In this document: in pieces, positions 14,201-27,720 of the stretch
How the letters are laid out: every line of letters begins with the position of its first letter
How positions within the stretch are numbered: the stretch's first letter is position 1
Source of the DNA: Serinus canaria
Taxonomy: Eukaryota > Chordata > Aves > Passeriformes > Fringillidae
Assembly: GCF_022539315.1 (NCBI RefSeq)
Contig: NC_066329.1
Coordinates: forward strand, 7,105,072-7,169,071
DNA length: 64,000 bases
Direction of reading: 5' to 3'
The notes under the pieces: model-generated
Seen by the model: only the letters and a program-made list of their open reading frames with translations
What the model was told of the DNA's origin: nothing
The model's database searches: none
Position numbers and translations under genes: made by a program

Positions 14201-17200
14201 TCCTCATGTACCATCTCACTGTGTGCTAGGAGGAGGCTTCTGATCAGCAATATAAGTGGGTCACATAAGTTTCCTGCATCTTGCCAGGCCCCCAGGCAGC
14301 TGTATTCAAACCTTTTTCAAAATGCTTACTTGGTTTCTGAACAGAATTTATCAGCTGGCACAGAGCCGTGGTTTAACTAGTTCACTCCTTGATGCAAATG
14401 GAGTTGTAGGAAAAGGTGTTGAAGTCCTGCTTTCCTTTCTGTGTGCTGCTCTGTAGACAGGGCCAGCTGGTACAACAGGATGTTGGTGACAGTGTTGGTG
14501 CCCGTCTTCTCTGGAAGGCAAAGGTTTGAGGCTTCTGTCTGTCCTTTTGACCAGGCTCAAGGCTGGCTCCAGCTGCTGCTCAGCTCCAGCTTTGCTGGAA
14601 GGCAGTTTTTTGATTCCTGTGCTTGTACTACAGTCCTGTTCGTCTCAGATCTTGGATCAGAAGGAAGGGATGCACTTATACTTAGGAAAACTTGTCTTCC
14701 TGTGTGCTTAGGCACCGTGTTAGTCTCTTAGTCTGCTTTATGTTATCAATGAATTGCAAAGTCCACATTGTAACTGGCTTAAATGTGAATATGGAGTAGA
14801 GTCTGGCACAGTGGAGTTGCAGTGAGTGGTTGCCAAAGCTTTGAGGGGCCAGAGTTTGCAGCCACATGAAGACAGGACATAACTGGAAGTACCTGAAAGT
14901 TGAGGGCGTATATTTCCTTGACCCATTTTCCTCTCACACGGCTGTAGTGGCAGGAGATGAGGGAGCATTAAATGATTGTAATACCCACAGCACTGTGTTT
15001 CTTTATGCTTATTTAGTTGCTGTGTCTGAGTCTGAGCAGTCTGCACACACTGCAGGCACTGTTTCAAACATGGGTGTTTCAACACAGAGCGCTCAGTGAC
15101 CAAGAGTTAAGGTCAGTTTTGCAGAATCTGCCACAGTGTGGAAGATGCTGAGCAGCAAACTGGTAGTGTTGCTTCAGTTACTGAAATTAAAATACTTAAG
15201 CAAACTGACTAAATAGGCTTCTGCATCTGCATTGCAGATTTGCACTGACCTGGTAGATCGATGTTAAGCTTGGCTGTGCTAATACAATTTTTCTACCAGA
15301 CTGCAGTTAATTACCCAGCACTGGCTGGCAGCATCCACTTGGTGAGGGTGTATCCACTCTGCAGAGATGGGATGCTTAAGGAGCAAAACATTTCAAGGTG
15401 ACTCTCACAGCCTGGCCTCTACTTGTGAGTGTTACAGTACAGGAAAGTCCATATAGCACTGGAGACAACAACACTGATTGACTAAAATGTGACTGTGTGG
15501 AAACTGAAAATTGAGGGGAGGATACAGTCACACAGTATTGTAGTGTTGGCTTTCGTGGGTATATAGAAAATGCCACCATAAAAGACAAAGGTAAACCATG
15601 TTTTTCCTATTCACTAGAAAAAGGACTTTGTGCCTACTGGAAAGTCCAGAAATTTCCAAAACTCAGAAGTTTCCAGAGAAATAATGAGCAAATTTATGTG
15701 TCCTTTGTGAAAACAGTTTTTGATCCAGGAGATGCTGTTCTTATTATGCCTGTTAGTCTTTGTGAACTTCTGTGAAGTCACACTGCAGTTAGACTAGGTG
15801 TCAAGCCAAACACAACTGTTTGTAATATTGTTTGCACACAAAGCAAGGTGTGGTGCTAGAAGTAGTTTTCAGCACAAAAGCAAATGACAAAGAATAGATT
15901 TCACTAGTAGAAAAAAAAAGAATTGGATTGGTTCAGCCAACAACTTTGCTAGTTATAAAAAAAATAGCCTGAACAAACCCTGTCCTTTCCAATGGAGGTT
16001 ATCCAACAAATCTTTCACATTGTTATCAGTCTGCAAATCAACTTGACACAGTCATTGGTTCCTATAATTTGAGATCAGGTGGTAACTGCTGGATTTTAAC
16101 TGGCTTAGGACCCACTAGCAGGGCCCCTTGGGACTGGCACTTTCACCATTTGCCCTGGCTCTGAGAGGCAGCTGCAGGTCATTTACTCTGCCTCCTGAGT
16201 CAGTCAGGGAACCCTTAATCCAAAACGAATGCTGGAAATCGTCCCCTGTGGACCTGGCAAAGTCATCCAAGCTGAAGACAGATGGGAAATTACAACAATT
16301 TGCAAGAGAGATGTTCCAGAGAGGTTCTGCTTTTCGTGCTTTGTGCTCCTAACTCGGGGAGGGGGAGCTGGAGGTTTAACTCTCTTGCAGACACAGTGAG
16401 CCTGTGTGCAGACTTTTCTGGAGCGTCCCGAGCTCCATGTGCTGTGTGTGTGCATCATGGGGTGGTGGAAAAACAACTCATGCATTCTCTAGCCTGTCAC
16501 CACGGGCCTTCTTCCTGTTTGAAGGGCACTGAGCACTTTGAGTTCTTTTCTTTGTCACTGGATGTGCTGTTGTAAATGAGCAACACAAGGCTGTGTAATT
16601 TGAACAATTCAATGCCCGCGTGTTTGTGCAGGCGAGGGCTCGCAGTCCGATCAAACACGTAGGAAACAAAATCCTGGTAGAAAGGGAGTCTGTTCTCCTT
16701 GGCTGCTCCTCCCCTCTGCCCAGGCAGCCCTGCTGCCAGAAGTGCACACCCAGGTTGGCTTTTCCAAAGGGCACAGCTTTGCTGGGATGGTTGAACTGCA
16801 CGGATCCAGTTAAAGCATCACTGAGAGGCCCCTCAGTGTCCGGAGCACTGGCACAGGGGCTCCAGTGGGAGCACACCCTCTGCACAGGCTCTGCTTTTTC
16901 TACATCTATTAGGATGTTCTGAATTCACTTAACCCCTTTTTCGTTTTGCTGGCACAAATTGTGAATAACTGAAAACATTTCCAGTTCAAGGCAGGGTTCT
17001 GCTGTCTTGGCATCTGTTCCTATTCAAAATGAGGATACTTGCATTTTCTTGCTGGCTGTGTTTACTGTATCTTTAGCATAACCATATCATTCTCTCTAGC
17101 TGTTATTTTTTTCCAACATCCACAAAAAGTCCCTGGTTAAACAAAGCCGTGGTTATGTGAATTTGAGAGAAGCAAGGAATACCAAAGGAGCTGCTGCATA

Positions 17201-20200
17201 GCAGTTACTAAAGAAACAAGGCAGATGCATTTCTCATCTTGCACAGACAACTAACATGGAGCTTTTATTTTCTTTGTAATAACCTTCTGAAGGAGGGCTG
17301 TGTTCTCTACAGCCTTTGCAAGCCTGGAGTTTTGCAATTCAGAAATACTAACAATTCCTAAATAATTATTAATTCAGCAAAGCTGATTGCTTTTGTTCAT
17401 GGCAGGAAGGGATGCAGTCAAACCCCAACCTCCAGATGTCCCAGGGACTGTGGTTTGCCTTGAGCTGTTGTGGGGAGGGAGAAGAGAAAATATGCTGCTT
17501 TAGAAGTTAAATACAGAGTTAAACTGCTGTATGGCAGTGCTCCACTTGAGGGAAAAGACAAGATCCAGACAATCTTATGTTTAATTACAAAAAAATCAAA
17601 GCAAAGCACCATGAAAAGCAAGCACATTTGTTAACTTGTCAATGACTTGATGGATCTGGTATTGTAAAAAAAAAAATAAAACCTACTGATATCTCTGTTT
17701 ATTGTTGAACAGCAGATGTTGAAGAGCTGATAAAATGAGTGTGTCAGTCATGTCCAAGGAATAAACAATGTTAAAGGCTCTTTTCCTCTCTGTAGTGTCT
17801 GGAAGCAGGCCTGTAAGCATGGCAGGATTATCACAAGCAAGAAGCTTTGGGAGGGCTGTTGTGACAGAAGATGAGGAAGAGGATGGGCCCCACTCCTCAC
17901 CTGCATCTCCATGCCCAACCTGCAGCAGTGTAAATCTCTGGTTTAAGGATGTACTAGTCTCTTGCTGAGAGTCATTCATTTCAGCCATTCTTTTAGTAAA
18001 TCTCTGTCCCTAGTTGGTGAACTTCTCTTGGGACAGGCTGTAATACTTCCAGTTAATTTTTATTGACATATCTTTGTATTGTTTTAAATTGGAAACTTCC
18101 CAAAATTGCTGAAGTTTATGTTAAAAGTGAGGTGTTTCCAGAGGAAAAAAGTGCTGAATTGTGGAATATATAAACAAACTGGTGAAAAAAATACCCCACC
18201 CCCAACCAGGTCACTCAAAATACCTGACTGTGCTTCTTCAGGTAAATAAGCAAGAGCCTGGTTTTAGTCCATTGGGTGAGTTAGAAGAATATTATCTGGA
18301 TGACTCAAATGTGCATCCTGGAATTAAAACATAAAAAAGCCACTCTTCTGGCTCTGAAAAAGAAATTGCTTTTCATATTCACTAAAGGGTACTTCAGGGA
18401 TTTAACTCCCCAGAACATGGTTCATTTCTACCTTGTTCTTGACTTGTGGAATCAGGTGCACTGTACTACAATTTCAGAAATTACAAGTTTTCTTCAAAGT
18501 TTTTTCTCAGAGTATGAATTGCAGCTCCATGCTTGGATTTGCTGATTACTCTGATTTTCTTTTTTTTTTTTATTTTGTCTCCCCAAGTCAAAGGCAATGA
18601 TGGGGAAGTTTCATCTTAGCAAGTTTTTGCTTATGTCTCTGGGGCTGTTCTCCTGTGATGTGCAGCTCCACACTTCTCCTATCCACTGTGGCAGACTCAT
18701 CTGCTTTTAAAGAGGAATGCAAAGGGCAGTGAGGTATCCCAGAGTTAAAGAAGTTTTCTAGTATAAACCAAAATTAGTTTGCTGGTGGTTTATGACTTTC
18801 AGGAAGTATTCGAGGAAGAAAGGACAGGAGGGCTGAGGGATTAATTCAGAAAAACTGAACAATAAATTATTTTCATTACACTGTGACAGCTGTTCAACAA
18901 GAAGTAAATGTTCATTTTTTTTTTCTGAAAAGCAGAATGATGTTCCCTACTCTTAAAGTTAAATCAAGGGAAAAAAAACATTAAGTAAGAACTTAACAAA
19001 GTTCAGGAGCAGCTGGGTATTTAAAAAGTACACATATTAGTGCAAGCTATGGCCACTGGAAGCAAGGACAGAACTCCACAGACAAAACATCCCACAGTTC
19101 AGATCTGTAGCCAGACCACTTGCTTGAAAATTTGGCCTGGAGATTTCCCAACAGTTAAATCATAGGATGCTTGACACTCCTCATTCTGGTCCCAGCTGGG
19201 AATCTGGAAAGTGTAATGTTTAAGCTGAATATTCACTTTGAATTCTTGGAAATGGGAATGAGTCTCATCAAGAAACTGTTTCTTTTTTTAATTTTTCTTT
19301 TATTTTCCATCCCTGAATTGGTTTGCCTGTTGCATATCATTAGCAGATGGTGGCACATATGTCATTTCCATAGTCTTCTGTTTTGGTACAGGAGCTGCTA
19401 ATTGTCCCATTTTGACTTGGGAGTATTAAGCTTTGTTAATGCATCTCAGGTAATTGTAATTAGCTTATGTTCCTGAATTCTGGCCATAGAGTTGGAAGGG
19501 TTTTCATTCATCACATCCAGTGCATAAGTGTACCTTTTCTGGTTACTCTGTGATTCTGCCTCAGAAACACATCCCAAAATGACAAAACCCACGGGCTTTT
19601 AGTGAACACTGGGGGATTGACAGGGAAAACAGCTACCCTGTGTCCACTGCACTGTGTGAGCAAGCTATTCTTCTGCCTTTAAAAGTTCTGAGTTTGGGGG
19701 TATAGTCAATAATTCAGAAGTAAAGCAGTGACACCTCCCAACCTTTGTGGCTGCTGGGGGAGCAGCCTTGTGCACTTTGGAGTGGGATTGACAAGAAACA
19801 AATCTATACCAGCCTGAATTCCATTTCCCTGTCTCTGTAATTAAGATGCTATCCTCTCATAGGATGTTTTCTAAGAAAGTCATTTTGTTTTCTGTCAACC
19901 TGAATTGAATACCTGTGCTCCAGCACAAATATTGGAAGACTGACTTTATATTTTGTCTAAGCTGACAGAGATGCTCAGACCTGTGGTGGTGATACTGCTA
20001 GGTTTCATCATTTAAATAAAAAAAAATTACTGTTAATGTGACAGTCACTGTGGTCTGGTTTAGGTTTTTATTGCTCCCCAAAAGCATTTTGGTTTTTGAT
20101 GGGTTCTGTAATAAGATTTTCCCTGCAGGAGAAGCTGCCTCCAGAAGCCTGCCCTAATCCTGTTAGATGGTAAGCAGAGATGTTTCAGTCATTGATGTGC

Positions 20201-21107
20201 AGGCAGGGGAGTCTTGGGACAGTGATTTAATAGTTTGAGAAGGCTGTCACTGCTCTCCCTTAGTTATTCTTCTTGGTATCTGTTGAGAGAATGCTTGGGA
20301 AGAGCCACGAGTCCTCTGCATGTGTCATCTTTGCCCTGAGCCTGGGACATCTGTGTGCAGCTCTGCCCATGGGCTTCCAGACCCGTGGAGGCACCTGAGA
20401 ATGCCTTGGAGTGGCCACACACCCAAATTAAAGCAGCAGCTGCATCATGCTGCTCTGCTGCAGGAGGACGTGTGGGACTGCTCAGTCATTTGATTTAGAA
20501 CAGGACAAAGGGAGGCAGAGAAGATGAAACAGTGTCTGAAAGTCAAGGAGATCCAAGAAGAGGAGAATAGTTCCACTGAGGGAAGGAAAAGGCAGATTTC
20601 TAGTAGAGATGTTTAGAAAAAGGCTCTTTTGACTCTGCTGCTGCCTGGGGGTGTCCTTCCCAAAATTAGAAAGGGGAATGAAGATGACATTGTTACTGGG
20701 GGAGGGTGGAGATAGTGAGAACAAGCTGAGTTTGATGTGTTTCTTCATTTGATGAAAACAAATGAAGAAATGTGTTTAGTTTTGTAACATTTCCACCAGG
20801 TTAGGCAGTGGAGTTGTGGTTTTGCACCCTTGGTTAGGTTTGAGCTGCATGTATCCCTCACTTGCAATAAAATCTTACACATTTGCTTACAGGCTTGTGT
20901 GTCCCACTACCCTCTGCTGGAAGAAATGAAGATTTTTCAGCTCTGTCCTTGAGCCCCAAAACAGTCCCAGACCTCCAGCAGAAATGGGCTGGGAAGCAGT
21001 TTGGGAGGACCCCAGTTCTGCCCTGCTGTTGCTGCCATCCACCCTGCAGGGAAGAGGCTGGGGTATAAAAACATGTTGCTGGGTTTCAGAACACTGCATG
21101 GATGGTG

Positions 21108-21158
21108 AAAAAAAAAAAAAAAAAAAAAAAAAAAATTATATATATATATATATATATG
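21108..21158. repeat. A28 tract joined to (TA)n microsatellite
   Basis: Twenty-eight consecutive A are followed by an uninterrupted TA dinucleotide run of about 11 units. The two may have grown together. The length is likely to vary between individuals and to be error-prone in assembly. Confidence 0.95.
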
Positions 21159-24100
21159 TCCTGAGTTCCGACAGTCTCTTATATTTTTCTTTTCTTAAAT
21201 CAGCTAAAATAATTTTGATTTTTCATTCCCTGCTTAAAATCTTAATATATTAAGGCTTTATGCCTGCTGTGCTAATGTTCTTTTTCAGTGTAGTGAGAAT
21301 GAGGTATAAAAATGTCATGCTCCCAGTTCAGGTTTCCATAAAATCCCTTCAAGAGGATATTCCAGAGGGAAATTAAAGATGGGATTCTAAGAGAGACTTT
21401 TGTTTTATTATTACATATTTGCTTCAGTACCTGATATATGAGAATGTTTACACTTTCTACCCTGTATTCTGTATCTATTTGCAGTAGAGGCGCCTTTATC
21501 TCTTTGTTTTGTTCATCTCTTCTGTAAAATATGAAGTCCCTAATCATTTTGGTTCACACAGGGGAAGGCTGCAATAACTGCAGTAATTTTGCTGCTCCCT
21601 GTGTCTAGAAATCTTGAAACAAGAGGGTTCCAATTGGAACTGGTTTCCTTTCCCCACATGGGCCAGCGACTGCATAGATGAAGGACGTTGTGTAGCAGCT
21701 CTGAAGCATTTTATTCAGGCCATGGACAGGTATTGTTTCCAGATTTCAAAGGCAATACAAGCTCCAGACAGGTCTGCAAGAACCTCTGGTCTAAATTAGT
21801 TGTAAATTTCCTGAACAGCATTTTCCAGTCATGGAAGAAATTTAACTGTTATCACCCACCTGACAGGATTTTCCTGCCCCTCCCTTGTCCAAGTCTCTGT
21901 AGTGCCCCAGCCCTGCCGAGAGCAGCTGGCAGATCTGTCAGAGCCAGCTGGGTTTGGGGTCCATTGCTACATTTGGTCCATTGGTACATTTGCCCTGCCA
22001 GACTCCTGGGTGGTGGGGGCAGTGTCAGACCTCACCTGCAGTCCATGGTCTGTCTGTCCTGTCCTTCCAGGGCTGGTCATGCAACATCCCTGGCAGGGCC
22101 AGCTGGGCTCTCCCTGCTGCTTCTTGGAGGGATGAGATCCTCCAGTGAGACATTCCCTGGCAGTGCCCACTCCCCTGGCAGCCCTGTGACTGCACCAAGA
22201 CACCAGGACACCCAGCCTGCCCAGGATCAGCCTCAGACACCTGGGCTGGCTCTGCTGGTGTTCCTGCTTTTCTTCATTTGCCCTGCATCTTTGAAAGCAC
22301 GCTGTGTTACCCTGTTCTCTGCTAATCCACCAAGGACATGATCACAGAGTTCAGAGCTCACACTGAATGCTTCTTATGCATATTGGCTCATTGTTAATTT
22401 AAGTGGCACATACTTTAATCTAATAGATGCTGTCTTTTAGTTAGGTAATTGCTCCAGTAGCTGTAAAGGGATGGTCTCTTGTGAAGTTTAATTTCTTTCT
22501 ACTGAGCTCATGTGGAAAAGGAATATCTAAAAAATCAAATTAACTTTTCAACTAGGGTCATATAGACTGCCTTTTCACTGATGTCACCACCTCCCTCCTT
22601 ATATCATAATATTTCTTGTTTCTCTCTCTCTCATCACCACATACTTAAAATGAGCTGCCTTGTTTCCACTACCCCACTATCTCAGGAATTCAAACACTGA
22701 ATGTGTACTAGAAGTTCTGCCAGTCTGTGGTTGGGAAATACAGTGAGCAAGTGTAGAAATCCTTGAGTGCCAGTAGCTGGGATCACCCCGAGTGTCTGAA
22801 TTAGGCTGCTGATAATTTAAACTTGCTTTAAAAAGCAACTCTGTAGCTGCAGCCCATCTTAGCTTTCCACATTGCTGAATTCATGTGTGTATTGACAAGG
22901 ATGAAGACAATAGAGAATCAGCAGAACATCCTTCAGCCAGGGAGGAGCTATCCTGTGCCTTTTTTCCATCTTGGGATCTGGCAAATGCAATTCCTTCTAT
23001 CCAACAAAAACCTGTATTACTGATTGCTTGGAGGTCTGGAAGGTCATGAGAGTCACTCTTGGTGACCAAATAAACCATGTTCTTCATTTCTCAGGGAAAT
23101 GGGATCTGGAGGACTCAGGATGAGGGGCTGTCCTTTTTAGCACTGCTGTAGTCAGTGTGACATTCATTTCATAGTTCTGATGTTTACAAATTGGAAGCAC
23201 AGGTTTGCATTCCAAATGGTGTTTTCAAAAATGCTCAGAAAAACTCAGCTTGTGTAGTGTTGGGTGTCCCTTTCAAACACTGTGAGGTATTTTCTGCCCT
23301 CCCTGGACACTGGCCTGGGCAGCTGCACTGTCATTATTGCTGAAGTGGTGCACATGGGAGCACAGACAGAGCAGTGCAGCCTCATGCACTAGAACTCTGC
23401 TGTGTTATGAACTATTGGTTCATACAGCATCTTTTGGAGATAATTCTCTGATTTCCCATTTCGCAAGATTTCCATGGCTTGATGACTCCTGTGACCTTTG
23501 GAATGGGCTGGAAGTCACTCAGCTGTTGCACTGCAGGGATGCCTGTGGCCAGCCCTGTGCAGAGAGGACAGCTCAGGAATGTTACTGAGTTCCTTCTTTT
23601 GCTAACCAAGTGGATTTAAACTTTCAATGTGACAGGGCAACTAGTGTCTCTCCTGCTTTGGCTATTTTGCAGTTACTCCTTATTGCCCTTCTCTTCTGTC
23701 ATGAGCCAGCATCACCCATACACTCAGCTCTCTTACTGGCTGCTGGAAAAAGCAGAGTTCATTTCCAGCTGCCCAGCATGGTATTAATAAAAGGTTGATG
23801 CATGTTTGAGAAGCCCTGGATTACACTTGTCCTTGCCTCTTCCAGCTTATGTGGCATTTTAGGCTTTGCAAAGTCCAGGATTGAAAAAGCAAACAAAATG
23901 TGTTAGACTCTGGATTTGTGTGCTCACTCCATGTGTCTGCACCCAAAATCTGCTCTGATTTGCCCAAGCACTGGCAATTGGCTCCTTTCCTGAGGCACCA
24001 GAGCATTCTCTGCTGCTCCCAGCCCATTAGACATTTGAAGTGCCATGAAGACCCACTGCCTCACTTTGCTGGGAGCATCATCCTTCCCCTCATACAAAAA

Positions 24101-27100
24101 TGTTCCCTTGTGCTCTGAAATGCATCCTGGCTGTACCCCAGATCTGTGTGCAGTGGATGCCTTCCATTTGAGATGCAAACCAAGAGCTGGGCATTTCAGG
24201 TGCTGCTGCACTATTACAGCATGTTCCTTTACAGGTACATCAAAACCTCTGTCCTGGGCCTTCCTGTATGTCAGTAAGTGCCAGCTGACTCTGAGTAGGT
24301 CCTTAACTCCCTGCAGGACAGGGCACATTTCACAGCAGGATTTTGCTGGGTATTTGCAGGTGAGCCCAGCCCCTGCCTGCCCAAGCCCTGCTCTCAGCAG
24401 CATGAGAGCAGCTCCTGGCAGTAGCCAGTGGCTTGGCTACAACTGGGGTGGCTCTTTCATGTTCCTGGGCTCACTGAGTGTGCAGAGAGCATCTCTGCAA
24501 GGCCTGAGCACTGAGTCCAGCCCAGGCCAGGCCTATCTGCTGGCCGTGCACACCATGTGAAGTCACACAGTGTCACACAGCACCTGCTGCCCACTGGCTG
24601 CAGGGTCAGCCTGTGCCTATAGGTCTGGGGTGGCTGGACAGCTTCTGAATGTGAAGGTGATGGGTGAGTTTGCACCTGTGGTGGTCTCACTCAGATTGGG
24701 CTGTTGGTATTCTTGTTCCTTCTCTGTGTTTCTCCCACATTAGTTCACATGGCAATACTGACTTTTCTTAGATATTTGGAGACTGTTAAAAAGGGGAGGA
24801 AAGGAACATGATCCAGAGCTTTCAGGCAGCTTTGTGAAAAGGGTAGATTGTGTTTAACTTTGGGGGTGATGTATAGCCCGGATAAGATTTTTCACCAAGG
24901 ACCCTTACATCTCAAGTTGGCTTTTTAATTGATTTAGCTCCTCTGATCTGTAAGTTGCCAGACATGAACCACTAGCCTTTGGATGGAGTCCAGAGTGTAA
25001 TGGAAAGTTCACTGAAACCCCATCTTGTTAAACCTGAGTGAATTCCAGCCCAGCACATTTCTTGTGAATAATTAAACACAGTTAAGCAGGTGATGGATTT
25101 GAACCTCTATCTCTAGTGTTCATCTGTATTTCAGTGAGAAAGGGACTCATGAAATAATGAGGTTTTTGGTGGTGGGATTTGGGGTGATTTTTTGCCTCTT
25201 CTGCTGGATAACTGCACCTGAAAACTCAGGGCAGATGTTTTGGTAGGTCCTATTTATTACCAGCGTGAGCTGTTCTGTGTAGCAGTCAGCTCTCATCATT
25301 TACTGCTTTTCAGTAATAAATTTTCCAGTATTTTCTTGTCCTTTTCCCATTTTTTGGTAACATTTGGATTTGTTATCCTTTACTTTGATATCACTTTCTG
25401 TCAGTACAACTGCCATACTCACAGTGAGAGTGTAGTGCTATGGCAACCATGTATTATCTGCAGTCTTGCCAATGAGTAAGATATGGTGCAGAAATTAGTT
25501 CACTTATCAAAATCTGATGTGCAGAGCTGAGCAAAGAACCTGGCAGTCCAGAACCTCCTGCTATTTTCACAAGACCTGCTGTTCTGTTTCACATTGGTTA
25601 TGACACTCACATAAATTCTCTTCTGACTGTTTCCAGTGATGCCTTGTCAAACCTACAGATGTCTCAGCACCTTGGAAAATATTTTTAGATGTACAATAAT
25701 CTTCATGCTGTCTTTGATAGTGACAAAAAATGGAAAATGAGCGATTTTTTTTTCTTCTGTTACTATTCCAGAAAGGTACTTTTCTGTAATTTCAGGGTAG
25801 GAAAAAGGATATAAATAGAAAAATCTCATCCAGACTGGGAAATGTGAGAAATGTTTTAGATTAACACTGCTAAAGGCTAAGAGAGCTCTGCCCTTTTCTG
25901 CTCTGTGGTGCACACTGGGCCATGCACAGCCTTCAGGATATGTCTTGCACCTTCTCTGTTCCACACACAAACTGGTGGAATGGTCTTTAAAGTACAGTGT
26001 TTACATCCAACTCCAAATCCTTCTGCAGCGTGGGTGTTCAGAATCAGACAGTTGATAGCCCTTTCATTTATATTCCAGCTGGTGCAGTGCTGGTTGAGGA
26101 GGACTTTTGCCTCTGTGGACCTGTCTCTGCCCTGGTGTGTCCTCTCAGCCTTCCTGACTGTTTTGTCTTACAGGGTAGGGCAGCTTTTGGACAGCCCAGG
26201 ATGTTGGTTCCAGCTCCTAGGGTTGATACTGGAAATGTTAAATCTTCGGTCAGATGATTAGAAATTGTTTGTATGGATTTTACAGTGCAAACATGTTCTT
26301 AGCAGTCAGGGTTTGGCTAGAAACTCTTGGAAAGGAGTCAGGGACAGACTTCTACAGTCTTTGGACATTGTTTGAAAGTTTCCAGTGAAATTCATATTTG
26401 TTATTAGTCAAATTACGTTTGCTTGTTGACCCCTCTTATCTAATTAGTCCCTACTTTGCTGAGCTGTTTCTGCTTGCAAGCACTGAATCAGCTATTCCAC
26501 ATTACTCTTTTACCACTGTAAGGGCAGAAGTACATTTGGGCTAAGAGATGCTTTCTTTTCCATTTTGTAACCCCATGCCTTGTGATTCATGGAGAGATAA
26601 ATTGTTTTGTTATGCATCAGCCATCTGTTTGGGGCTGAGGGGAAGGATGTGTGGTAATCTCAGATCAAATATTAGGTGCAGCTGAGCAGCCAATTATGCA
26701 ATCCTTGAGGGTCTTCTTGTTAGGTGTGGATAAGTGTCCAAAGCTTGGATGACCATCTCTTGAGGTTCCCACATCTCTGTGCACTGCACAGGCAGCTTCA
26801 GGAAAGGGCAGGGTTGTGGCCTCTTGCCCCATGTCCTGCTCCTTGTCTCTGGCCTCCAGACATGTCCACATGTGCTTGTGGTGCTGCAGGCAGGTGTAAA
26901 ATGAACCAGCCTTGTTTGCTGGGTAAATCACAGACCCATCCTCATCCCATGCCCTGTTCAGGGGAGGCTGCTGGGTGCCCAGAGCTGCCTCCAGGGACAC
27001 GAACACCACAGCCACCAACCTGCCCTAACAGAGATCTTTCAGACTGTCAGACTCTCTGCCCTGCACTGGGGAAGGTGGTCTGACAGGGCTTTGGTCTCAT

Positions 27101-27239
27101 TTATAGGATATGTAATTGGGGTGGCTGGGGGGAGTAGCTGACTTTTGGTGGCTTGTGGGCCAGTGTCAGAGCCAAGACTAGAACCTTGTTCTTGAAATCC
27201 CAGGCTCCATTCTTTGTGGCCTACTGTCTCTCTAACAAT

Positions 27240-27720
27240 GTTTTAATGAAAAATGCAAAATATTAATTTAGAACAGGATTCAAGAAAAATGTCCTATTCA
27301 ATTACTTAATCATATGTGAACTATAATTGTAAGACACAAACATGTCTTGCTACAAAGCACCAGGCAAATAAGCAGAAAGGATTATTTGTTGTTTAATTTA
27401 GGAGGGGAAGGCAGCTGATCATGCTAAGTCTATCTGACACCTAGCAAGTTGTGTGATCCTATTTGTTAATCTTTTTAACTTTCCGTTTTATTAGGATAGG
27501 GTTTCAAGAGCAAATAGGATAAATGAGATTAAATCTGTCGCCCTGAATTACTCTCCACTGAGTTATGAACAGAGTCACTCTGTGTCAGAGAAGTGTAATT
27601 ATGAGGGAAATGCTGCCTGTGTAATTGTGTGCTTTGTTTGGGAAAATTTGAGATCTGTAATTATCCCCAGCGTGCCATGGTGGCGTGTGCTGGCTCTGAG
27701 CCTCTGCAGTAAACAAAGCC
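27240..27720. promoter_or_regulatory. Candidate conserved non-coding block in intron 1
   Basis: This is AT-rich but not repetitive. It carries CATATG (27311-27316), several TAAT/ATTA cores, TTTATTAGG-like words and, near 27710, gtaaacaaagcc, which fits forkhead and HMG-type sites. The word texture is typical of vertebrate conserved elements. No conservation test has been made. Confidence 0.25.

Noticed and set aside
21688..22341. 217-residue plus-strand open frame
   Set aside because: It lies in a locally GC-richer patch that also keeps two other plus-strand and two antisense frames open. Low-complexity Ser/Pro/Leu composition and no recognisable domain point to chance.
23924..24560. Overlapping 159- and 171-residue frames on opposite strands
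   Set aside because: Both strands are open over the same GC-richer tract, neither resembles a protein family, and there is no exon structure around them.
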